The position numbers and the translations under genes are program-made. A stretch of DNA of 64,000 bases from Deltaproteobacteria bacterium (GTDB lineage: Bacteria; Desulfobacterota; Binatia; UBA1149; SPBQ01): positions 1-64,000 of the forward strand of contig JAJCZM010000051.1 of the NCBI GenBank assembly GCA_029262375.1, read 5' to 3'. Shown here piece by piece: positions 49,410 to 56,934 of this stretch. A model generated the notes under the pieces. That model did no database searches, was not told where the DNA came from, and saw only the letters and a list, made by a program, of their open reading frames with translations. Within the stretch, counting starts at the first letter, position 1, and each line of letters opens with the position of its first letter.

Positions 49410-50651
49410 TCAATGCAGCGACGGCAGTTGATCGAGCCACGATGCGAAATCCAGTCGGTCGATCGCAGCGGTACTGCGTCGCAGTATCGCCCTGACTGTT
49501 TCATCGCTTTCGGTGAGCGTACCCAAACCGATCGACGCCACGGCGACCATCAGCGTCTGGAACGCGTACCCCCGATATTGCGCTCGTGCATCCTCGGCAG
49601 CGAGTCGGACACCGTAGCCGGCAAGCTCGTCGATGTAGAAATCGATCAGTCGCTCCTCGTGGGCTGCAAGCAAGTCGGGTTCGAGCGAGTTGATCAAGAA
49701 GTACTGGACATCACGGATCCCGCCGCACCACTGCATCCCCTGAAAATCGATCATCCCAATTCTCGGACCGTCGTGCGCTTGGTATTCGAAGCAGTTCGCC
49801 AGATGGCTGTCGCCGTGGATCAGGGTGAGGGGAGTACTGTACCAATAGTCGACCAGCGCATCCCACCGCTCGATGGCACGACGACAGATCCCCACGTGTT
49901 GCGTGGTAAACAGATCCGGTGCCGCATCGTGGGCTGGGGAAATCGCTGCGGCATTGAGGGCTCGAGTTCTCGCACGCCCTCCTGGCGCGAGATAGACGTG
50001 GAGTCGGTTCGGAAGCAGCGCCTCTCGTTGCTCACCACTCCATCCCCAGAACTCGGCGTGAAGCCGAGCAAAGGTTCTCAAACACATGCGAGCGCGTTCG
50101 ATCGTCGTGCCCGCGGCCATGTCACGGTTGATGAACATCCGCGTTTCCGCAACCTCGCCAAGATTTTCGAGAACAAGCACGAAGCGCGCGCCACGGCGCG
50201 CGACGGCATAAACCTCCGGCACACGAATGGGAACTCGGGATGCCACGTGTTGGCAAAAAGCTTCTTCGACCTCCCAGAACCCGATCGCGTTGGCGAAGAT
50301 CCGCGTTTTAAGTTCCGGGCATGGGATCTTCACGTACGCAGTCTTTGGATGCCGCGCTTCGTTTGCCTGTTCGTCGCCAAAGTCCAGATCGACTAGAAAA
50401 TTGGTACAGTTGCTACTTTCGAACTCGACGCCGGGCAACGTCACACCGTGAACGAAAGAATCGAGGCCCAGTGAGCTCGGTGCGTAGTCGCGAAGCAGTG
50501 CGTTTACGGCGTCGCGTGTCGCAAGTTGTCGAGGAGTGCGCGGGAGAGCGCGCCCGAAGCACTCCTCGACGCGGTCATACAGGATCTGCGCCAATGCGCT
50601 CGACAAGCGCGCGGCAATTTCGAGCCGTCCTCGCAATTCCGAATGGTGCAT
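49410..50651 (-). CDS. Aminoglycoside-phosphotransferase/ecdysteroid-kinase-like family protein
   Basis: A 413-residue protein-kinase-like phosphotransferase. The catalytic Brenner motif is LIHGDSHLANCFEY (near residue 279) and the metal site is GMIDFQGMQW (near 298). The N-lobe is VTLPGVEFESSNCTNF..., then LVLENLG. It matches the APH/ecdysteroid-kinase superfamily, which phosphorylates small hydroxylated or amino compounds; substrate cannot be named. It lies 12 bp downstream of the broken FAD-oxidoreductase gene on the same strand, so co-expression is likely. Confidence 0.85.
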   Translation of the reverse strand: MHHSELRGRLEIAARLSSALAQILYDRVEECFGRALPRTPRQLATRDAVNALLRDYAPSSLGLDSFVHGVTLPGVEFESSNCTNFLVDLDFGDEQANEARHPKTAYVKIPCPELKTRIFANAIGFWEVEEAFCQHVASRVPIRVPEVYAVARRGARFVLVLENLGEVAETRMFINRDMAAGTTIERARMCLRTFARLHAEFWGWSGEQREALLPNRLHVYLAPGGRARTRALNAAAISPAHDAAPDLFTTQHVGICRRAIERWDALVDYWYSTPLTLIHGDSHLANCFEYQAHDGPRIGMIDFQGMQWCGGIRDVQYFLINSLEPDLLAAHEERLIDFYIDELAGYGVRLAAEDARAQYRGYAFQTLMVAVASIGLGTLTESDETVRAILRRSTAAIDRLDFASWLDQLPSLH

Positions 50652-50663
50652 CTCAGGTCTTCG

Positions 50664-52243
50664 TCAGCTGAGCTGCGTCCGCATGACTTCGTTCGCGCAG
50701 CCATAGCCCGGCAAGAACGTCACACCCGGCCCCGGATGGCAGGCGGCCCCACACAGATAGAGCCCGGCGATGGGTGTTGCGTGCGCAGAGCCTTCGCTGA
50801 CGGAGCGTGCGGCCAGCATTTGATCGGGGTGGATAAGGCCGTGCGTAAAATCACCGTTCGTCGCGCCATGCATTGCCGCGAAATGGTCCGAAGAGAAGAT
50901 CGCGCGTTCGACAATTCGCTCTCTAAAGTCGGGCATGTACTCGCAGATGCGATCGATGACCTTCTCGGCCATCGCATCTCGCAATCGGCCACGCTCCGCG
51001 CTCGGCGCGTCGCAGGGGAAGAAGAACCCGTAAGCGCTCGCGATATGAAAACCCGGGGGAGCGAGACTCGGGTCTACGATGGTTGGGATTTGAAAAGCGA
51101 TTGGCGAGTGCTCTGGAAGTTCGCCGCGCGCGCATGCCTCATAACTGGCCTGCATCTGCTCGGGATCAGGAACCATGGCTCCGCCGAAGCGCGCGTGAAC
51201 GTCCCGGTTGAGCGACGCCCATTCGCCGCCGTACTCAGGAAGACCGTCGAGTTTGAAGAGGAGGTGCACCCAAGCGCCCTTGTGCTCGATGGCGGCAATC
51301 TCATCGACGAAAGACGGCGACAAATGCTCATCGCCGACGAGGCGCAGGAACGTTGCAGGTTTGTCGAGATTCGAAAGCACCGTGCGCGCGCGTAGTACCT
51401 CGCCGCTGCGAAGCTCGACGCCGACGGCTCTCCCGTCTTCGATGACGATTCGCTTGACGACTTGCTTGAGCCGAATCTCGCCGCCGTTCGCTGTGATCGA
51501 TCGCCCGAGCGCTTCGGACAATGAGCCCATACCGCCTCTGACCCGACGCATCAGTCCACCACTGCCGTTGAGCGCCATGGTGTAAACCAGACAAAATGCG
51601 GAGCCGGCAGTATAGGGCCCCTTGTAGGTCGACTGTATGGCCGCAAAGCAAAGCAACGCGCGAAACGTCCGGTGCTTCACCGGGTCAGGAAAGAAGCGAT
51701 CGACCAAATCCATCGCCGAACCTTCGCCGAACCTTTGAACACGAGTTCGAGCTGCTCACGAGCAGCAGCGCTCGGAGCTTCGGCGAGAAGCTCGTCCATG
51801 GTCTTCGGTAAGCGGCCGGCGGTAAAACGATCCATGACGGCAGCAGGGTACTTGCAGAACTGATTCAGGCGGATGAATCCTGTCATCGTTCGCGGTCCAT
51901 GATCTTTGAGCAGATGGATGAGCTGGCGAAGCAGATTCGAGTAGAACAGAAGCGGCTTCGCGCCCGAGTTCGGTAGATTGATCGCCACTACGGGAAGGTT
52001 GATGAACTCGGCACCGTTGCCCTCGAAGTCCAGTGCATCGATGACTTCTTTGGCCAGGGGAAACAAAACGCTCGCACCGACTTCGTTTCGACAGCCCTCG
52101 AGAATTTCTCGAGTTCCCGTCATTCCGCCTACGTAGTCGTTCTTCTCGAGAACGACGACGCGATGACCGTGTTTTGCCAGCACGGCGGCAGCGGAGAGGC
52201 CGTTGTGGCCGGCGCCGATGATGATTGCTGCTGGTTCTTTCAT
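50664..52243 (-). pseudogene. Phytoene-desaturase/PYROXD2-type FAD oxidoreductase broken by 11-bp duplication
   Basis: Two adjacent minus-strand frames code two halves of one FAD enzyme. The first (to 51677) begins with the dinucleotide motif IIIGAGHNGL and VVVLEKNDYVGGM and runs to LELVFKGSA, then becomes KVRRWIW and stops. The second (from 51713) starts MDLVDRFF and continues to the C-terminal FAD motif GLYLCGAACHPGPGVTFLPGYG. Removing one copy of an 11-bp repeat restores the continuous sequence LVFKGSAMDLVDRFF. It is therefore a frameshifted gene, or a read-through or assembly problem. The intact form would be about 520 residues, normal for the family. Confidence 0.85.
51713..51734. repeat. 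11-bp tandem duplication that splits the FAD-oxidoreductase gene
   Basis: Plus-strand unit TCGCCGAACCT occurs exactly twice back to back (51713-51723 and 51724-51734). On the coding strand the unit is AGGTTCGGCGA. The extra copy shifts the frame by 11, creating the stop at 51677 and a separate downstream frame. Confidence 0.95.
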
Positions 52244-52326
52244 TTACGGAGCACCTAGCAGGCGCGCGCGGCCGCGCCTAGTATTTCGCGCCGTCGGAAC
52301 CTAGACTGGGTCGCTAGGCATTGAGC

Positions 52327-53073
52327 ATGGCACGCATATTGATCCCTCTTCCCGATCGAGACTTCGACATCACTGAGGTTGCAGTTCCCTGGCGCAAGTT
52401 GACCGATGCGGGACACGACGTGGTGTTCGCCACCGAAGAATCGAGCACTCGTCCGAGCGGCGATCCGCTTCTGCTGACGGGCGTTGTGTTCGGCCAGCTC
52501 GGAGCCGAGCCCGAGCCCAAGGCTTTCTATGAGCAGATGATCGAGACGCCGGCTTTTGCCAATCCCATCGCTTGGCGAGACATTTCTCCCAACTCGTTCG
52601 ACGGTCTTGTGCTCCCGGGCGGGCATGCTCCCGGGATGCGGCAGTATCTCGGCTCGAGCGTTCTCCAGAGCAAGGTCGCGGCGTTCTGGGCGCTCGGCCG
52701 ACCGGTCGGCGCGATCTGCCACGGCGTGCTGGTTTTGGCGCGTGCTGAGCACGATGGGCACTCTGTTCTGCGAGATATGCAGACAACGTGTCTGCCCAAG
52801 TATCTCGAGCGCGTGGCCTACTACTCCACTGCGTGGAAGCTCGGCCGTTACTATCGAACATACCCCGCCTATGTTGAGGATGAAGTGCGTGCATCACTGC
52901 GCGAGCCTGAATCGCAGTTTCAGCGCGGACCGATCACGCTCGCAACGAGAGATAGCGAAGACGACGCATCGCCGGCATTCCTCGTTGAAGATCGGCACTA
53001 CCTCAGCGCGCGCTGGCCGGGCGATGCCTACGCGTTCGCCCAGCGTCTGGTTGAGATGATCTCGAACAGCTAA
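52327..53073 (+). CDS. DJ-1/PfpI-family (type 1 glutamine amidotransferase-like) protein
   Basis: A 248-residue protein of the DJ-1/PfpI superfamily. It starts MARILIPLPDRDFD. The nucleophile elbow is GAICHG (Cys near residue 136), with LVLPGGHAPG before it. A full catalytic triad cannot be assigned by eye. It is longer than typical DJ-1 proteins, with a C-terminal extension (about 180-248) that includes DRHYLSARWPGDAY. Related proteins act as deglycases, chaperones or hydratases. It is divergent from the FAD-oxidoreductase; a TTG six bases upstream is an alternative start. Confidence 0.85.
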   Translation: MARILIPLPDRDFDITEVAVPWRKLTDAGHDVVFATEESSTRPSGDPLLLTGVVFGQLGAEPEPKAFYEQMIETPAFANPIAWRDISPNSFDGLVLPGGHAPGMRQYLGSSVLQSKVAAFWALGRPVGAICHGVLVLARAEHDGHSVLRDMQTTCLPKYLERVAYYSTAWKLGRYYRTYPAYVEDEVRASLREPESQFQRGPITLATRDSEDDASPAFLVEDRHYLSARWPGDAYAFAQRLVEMISNS

Positions 53074-53376
53074 GACCGTGACCAACGGGGACTGTTACGA
53101 CTCCGATCACATTTCTCGCTGCCGGTAGAGTTCCGGCAGAAAGCGTCCCAGCGTCGTCATCTCCTCGTGGCAGTGTACCTGCAATGCTCTGGCATCTGAG
53201 TCGGACGTCAGCCTGCGTCTCAACCAAGGGGAATTGCCCACGGACTGCACGAGACCGCCGAGCAAGTCGCTCTCGAACTAGAGCGTTTCCGGCGCGAGCA
53301 ACCTCGCGCGGTCTTCGTATCTCATTACAACGGGCAACCTATCGTCGGCGGTGGTCGGCGCGCAAGCGTGCGCCGG
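53074..53376. other. Intergenic region with a hairpin, no gene recognised
   Basis: 303 bp between the DJ-1 gene and the MBOAT gene (convergent). It contains a perfect 7-bp hairpin, CTGCCGG (53119-53125) and CCGGCAG (53133-53139), with a 7-nt loop. No T-run follows on either strand, so it is not a classic terminator. Short open frames on both strands show no recognisable composition or start signal. Confidence 0.4.
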
Positions 53377-54780
53377 TCAGAATTGGAAGTAGATGAATTC
53401 TCCGCCCGCCCCGGACAGCGCGTACGCGGCGCCAATGAGCAGACCGGCCAGAGCTCCCTCCGCGACCGGCCCCCACCAGTTGCTGCCGGCGGCTTGCTGA
53501 AGCGCGGCGACGTGGCGCCGGAACCAACGCTCGAAGAAATGTGAACCGACGCAGAGCGCGACGATCGCCGTTTGTACGGGCGGCCAACCGCCGCGTAGAT
53601 CGAACGTGGCTAGCCCAGCGAAGAAGAGCGCGGCGTCGCCGATAGAAGCGGCTCTGAAAACGGCAAAGAGGAACGCCGCTACGTGAAACATGACGAACAC
53701 GGAGGGGATGTCGCGTACGGTTACCGGTCGATCGATGTCGCCTGCTCGTCCTCCGCACAAACGGTGGATCGCCAATATGATTCCGTGAAGTCCGCCCCAA
53801 ACGACGAATGTCCAGGCTGCGCCGTGCCACAATCCGCCAAGAAGCATCGTAAGAAAAAGATTCACATACGTGCGGCCTGCTCCCTTGCGGTTGCCGCCCA
53901 GCGGAACGTAGAGATAGTCACGAAGCCAGGTGGACAGCGTGATGTGCCAGCGACGCCAAAATTCCGCCGGATTCCGCGAGAGATACGGCTCCAGGAAATT
54001 GGTGGGGATCTCGAAGCCCATCAGCAACGCGGAACCGCGAGCCATATCGACATAGCCGGAGAAGTCGAAATAGATCTGGAATGCGAAGCTGTACGCTACG
54101 ACCAAATGGAAGCCGGCACTGCCTAGCGCCGGATCAAGGAAGGCGTCGTTGACGAATGGGGCCAGCAAGAGGTCGGCGAAAATAGCTTTCTTGACCAAGC
54201 CCGATACCAGCAACCAACCGCCGCGTCGTGTTCGAGCCGCCGATGGAGCACCGCCGGCGGCGAGCTGTGGAAGCATCTCGGCACCGCGCAGAATCGGTCC
54301 GGCAATGAGCTGAGGAAAAAACGAAATGAACAGTGCGTACCTCGAGAAGCTTTCAACAGGCTCGGAGCGTCCGCGGTAGGTATCGACCGCCAGCCCGATG
54401 ATTTGAAAGCTGTAAAAAGAGATACCGAGTGGTAGGAAGAAACTCGGCACTTCGATCGCTAGTCCCACGGAAGTGAGTAGCGGGAGCATCGCTTCGATCG
54501 CAAACGCGGCGTACTTGAAGCTTGCAAGAACGCCGAGCGTGAAAACGATCGATGCCGTGAGATAGAGCCGCGGACGCTCACTGCGAGAGATCGCACGGAG
54601 TAGTAGGTAGTTGACAACTAGGTCGCCGACGAAGAGTAGCAGGTAAGTCGGCAACCAGAGCGCGTAGAAGAGCGTGCTCGCGCCCAGTAGAACACCCGAA
54701 CGCGCACGGCGCGGCGTAAGCCGTAGCGCAAGCAGGACCATCCCCAGGAATATCGCGTACTGAACAGTATTGAAGAGCAC
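53377..54780 (-). CDS. MBOAT-family O-acyltransferase (AlgI-like)
   Basis: A 467-residue polytopic membrane protein of the MBOAT family, the transferase that moves acyl groups across the membrane onto polymers (e.g. alginate acetylation). The catalytic His is in GLWHGAAWTFVVWGGLHG (near residue 319). FWRRWHITLSTWLRDYLYVPLGGN and ISFFPQLIAGPI are AlgI-type blocks. It starts with GTG at 54780, overlapping by one base the stop of the SGNH gene (TAGTG), so the two are coupled. Together they look like an exported-polymer O-acylation pair; no polymer synthase lies nearby. Confidence 0.92.
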   Translation of the reverse strand: MLFNTVQYAIFLGMVLLALRLTPRRARSGVLLGASTLFYALWLPTYLLLFVGDLVVNYLLLRAISRSERPRLYLTASIVFTLGVLASFKYAAFAIEAMLPLLTSVGLAIEVPSFFLPLGISFYSFQIIGLAVDTYRGRSEPVESFSRYALFISFFPQLIAGPILRGAEMLPQLAAGGAPSAARTRRGGWLLVSGLVKKAIFADLLLAPFVNDAFLDPALGSAGFHLVVAYSFAFQIYFDFSGYVDMARGSALLMGFEIPTNFLEPYLSRNPAEFWRRWHITLSTWLRDYLYVPLGGNRKGAGRTYVNLFLTMLLGGLWHGAAWTFVVWGGLHGIILAIHRLCGGRAGDIDRPVTVRDIPSVFVMFHVAAFLFAVFRAASIGDAALFFAGLATFDLRGGWPPVQTAIVALCVGSHFFERWFRRHVAALQQAAGSNWWGPVAEGALAGLLIGAAYALSGAGGEFIYFQF

Positions 54781-55937
54781 TAGCGGTTCTGCGCCACGGC
54801 GCGCGTTTGAATCATCACATAAGGAGCAAGGGCCTCTGCGACGATCGTCGGTCCGTCGTAGCCAGGCGCGTACGTGAGATGTGCTCCGGTATCTCGAAAC
54901 GCGGCATCAGGTAACAGGTCGTGGAGATCGGCGAACTCCGCGTCGGTCTCGTAGGCGATCCGCTCGAGAGTCGCGAGCGATTTCGCCAGACCCGCTTCGT
55001 CGTACACGCCCACGCTCTTGAGGTGATCGATGTTTATCGGCGGAACGTACAGCACGGTCGCTCTACCTGTTCTTGCGAACTCCTCGAGTATGGCGCGGAG
55101 GATCCGTATCGCCCACTGGTCGGCATCGATCCCGGCCATGGGTTCCCCCACCATCCGCTGCGCGCCTATGCGAGTCAGGCGCGGCGGCGTGCGAGGGAGT
55201 AGGGATTCGGTTCCGCGGCGCAGGTCACGTTGCCGCGTATGATCTTGCTGCGCCGTCCATCCGGTCTTCTCGGCGACCGCCTCCTCGACCACTTCCCGTA
55301 GATGGCCGAGATGTGCTTGTCCTGCGAGTTGCGCCATCCAGATTCCGGCCCAGCCCGCCGAGACGATCGATTTGTACAAGAAGAGTCTGTCTGCCGTGAC
55401 GCCGAACTTGTGCAGGCCGAGTCCGATCAGGGCGTCGTAAAGTCGATGACTACGTACCCAGCCTGCGAGTTCCGGCCGATGCAGGTTGGGCGGTAGAGAA
55501 TCCCGGATCAGAGTGAGGTTCGCCGTGACGATGGCAACGTCCGGGCGCGCCTCGGTGATTTTATCCTGTATGAGAAAGAAGCCCGCCGGAGTCATCCCCA
55601 AAGAACTCAGCGACTCTACCGATATCCGCCCCGGCCCGAGCCACTGCGGTATGAGTACGCTCTCAAGTCGCTCGTGGATTGTCTGGCCCTCTGGGTAGGC
55701 GATGACGGTTGAGTCGCCCATGAACGCGATCGTAAACGTATCGGGATTGAGGCTATGCGCGCGAAGCCTTTGCAGCGGACGAGGCAGCCCGAAAATCATC
55801 ATCGTCAGGTTCATGCTCAGCCGCTCGGAGTGGATTGCGCTGCCCAACGCGAACAGCCCGGTCGAGGAAGCTGCGAAAGCGGCCACTAACGTGAGGACGA
55901 ATGCAATGCTGCGGATCAAGCGGCGCATGGACGCCAT
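54780..55937 (-). CDS. SGNH-like (AlgX/AlgJ-like) membrane-anchored protein
   Basis: A 385-residue protein with an N-terminal membrane helix (about 8-30). The SGNH-like motifs are FMGDSTV (Ser near 73) and, at the C-terminus, FRDTGAHLTYAPGYDG (Asp/His pair). An Asn/Gly block is less clear. Such proteins pair with MBOATs as periplasmic acetyl-transferring or esterase subunits. The stop overlaps the MBOAT start. The remainder shows no known domain; GFFLIQDKITEARPDVAIVT is the likely second block. Periplasmic location is inferred from the anchor. Confidence 0.75.
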   Translation of the reverse strand: MASMRRLIRSIAFVLTLVAAFAASSTGLFALGSAIHSERLSMNLTMMIFGLPRPLQRLRAHSLNPDTFTIAFMGDSTVIAYPEGQTIHERLESVLIPQWLGPGRISVESLSSLGMTPAGFFLIQDKITEARPDVAIVTANLTLIRDSLPPNLHRPELAGWVRSHRLYDALIGLGLHKFGVTADRLFLYKSIVSAGWAGIWMAQLAGQAHLGHLREVVEEAVAEKTGWTAQQDHTRQRDLRRGTESLLPRTPPRLTRIGAQRMVGEPMAGIDADQWAIRILRAILEEFARTGRATVLYVPPINIDHLKSVGVYDEAGLAKSLATLERIAYETDAEFADLHDLLPDAAFRDTGAHLTYAPGYDGPTIVAEALAPYVMIQTRAVAQNR

Positions 55938-55984
55938 CTTAGCATAAGGCCCCGGATCTCTGGCCCGACACAGACAGAACGACT

Positions 55985-56908
55985 ATGCACGATGTCGCGT
56001 TAGCTGAGCGCGCAAGTATCTTGGTCGGTACGAGGATCGGCGTGACTCGCAGAGACACACAAGACGACCAGAGCCAGGGGGTGCTACACGGGTTCCGACC
56101 GCTCCCCATTGCGGAACTCCAGTGGCTGGCCACTCCTTTTCGTACTTGGTTCGCTCCCAAGCTCCTGGGCACCGAGCACATCAATGCTGACGAGCCGACC
56201 TTGTGGGTTGGCAATCACACGATCTACGGGCTCCTCGACATCTCGGTCCTCGCGACGGAACTCTATGCCCAACACGGGATATACCTGCGGGGCTTGGCCG
56301 ATCGCACGCACTTCATGTTACCGGGCTGGCGCGAGACGCTCGTCAGGCTGGGCGCCGTGCTCGGAACCCGCGAGAACTGCTCCGCGCTGATGGCGGATCG
56401 CGAGCATGTCCTCGTGTTCCCCGGCGGCGGCCGTGAAGTCATGAAGCGCAAAGGCGAGCGCTACAAACTCATCTGGAAGAATCGCACCGGCTTTGCCCGG
56501 CTCGCCATTCGCCACGGATACCCGATCGTGCCGTTTGCGTCAGTTGGCGTTGAGGAAGCCTACGACATCGTCTGGGATGCCGACGACGTACTGAATTCTC
56601 CGCTCGGCAAACTGCTCTCACGCACGGGTGTCGCCAAGGAGTTCCTGCGCGACGGTGAAGCGATTCCGCCGCTCGCCCGGGGGCTCGGATTGTCGATGAT
56701 GCCGAGACCCGAACGACTGTACTTCGGCTTCACGCCGCGAATCGATACGGCGCAGTACGACGGTCGAGAGGACGACGACGAAGCTGTCTACGACCTGCGC
56801 GACAAGGTGCGCGATGCCATCCGCGACGAGATCGTCCGGCTACACGACTACCGCGCCACCGACAACGAAACGAGTTGGCTACGCCGCCTCATCAACAGAT
56901 GGGGTTGA
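55985..56908 (+). CDS. Lysophospholipid/DAGAT-like acyltransferase
   Basis: A 307-residue acyltransferase. The N-terminal active-site motif is VGNHTIYGLLD (near residue 76; His with a downstream Asp). The second block is LVFPGGGREVMKRKGERYKL and the third AIRHGYPIVPFASVGVEEAYD. This pattern is shared by the TMEM68/DAGAT and PlsC families, which acylate lysolipids or diacylglycerol. No clear membrane helix is predicted by eye; the hydrophobic N-terminal stretch may associate with the membrane. It is divergent from the SGNH gene; start signals are weak. It may add a route for neutral-lipid synthesis alongside the WS/DGATs. Confidence 0.87.
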   Translation: MHDVALAERASILVGTRIGVTRRDTQDDQSQGVLHGFRPLPIAELQWLATPFRTWFAPKLLGTEHINADEPTLWVGNHTIYGLLDISVLATELYAQHGIYLRGLADRTHFMLPGWRETLVRLGAVLGTRENCSALMADREHVLVFPGGGREVMKRKGERYKLIWKNRTGFARLAIRHGYPIVPFASVGVEEAYDIVWDADDVLNSPLGKLLSRTGVAKEFLRDGEAIPPLARGLGLSMMPRPERLYFGFTPRIDTAQYDGREDDDEAVYDLRDKVRDAIRDEIVRLHDYRATDNETSWLRRLINRWG

Positions 56909-56934
56909 GCCGGCGAGGGCGAAAGGCAAGTAGT

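Noticed and set aside
53119..53139. Hairpin as a Rho-independent terminator
   Set aside because: A perfect 7-bp stem is present but no T-run follows on either strand.
53184..53396. Short plus-strand open frame after the DJ-1 gene
   Set aside because: 70 residues, Arg/Ser-rich shadow composition, no start signal.
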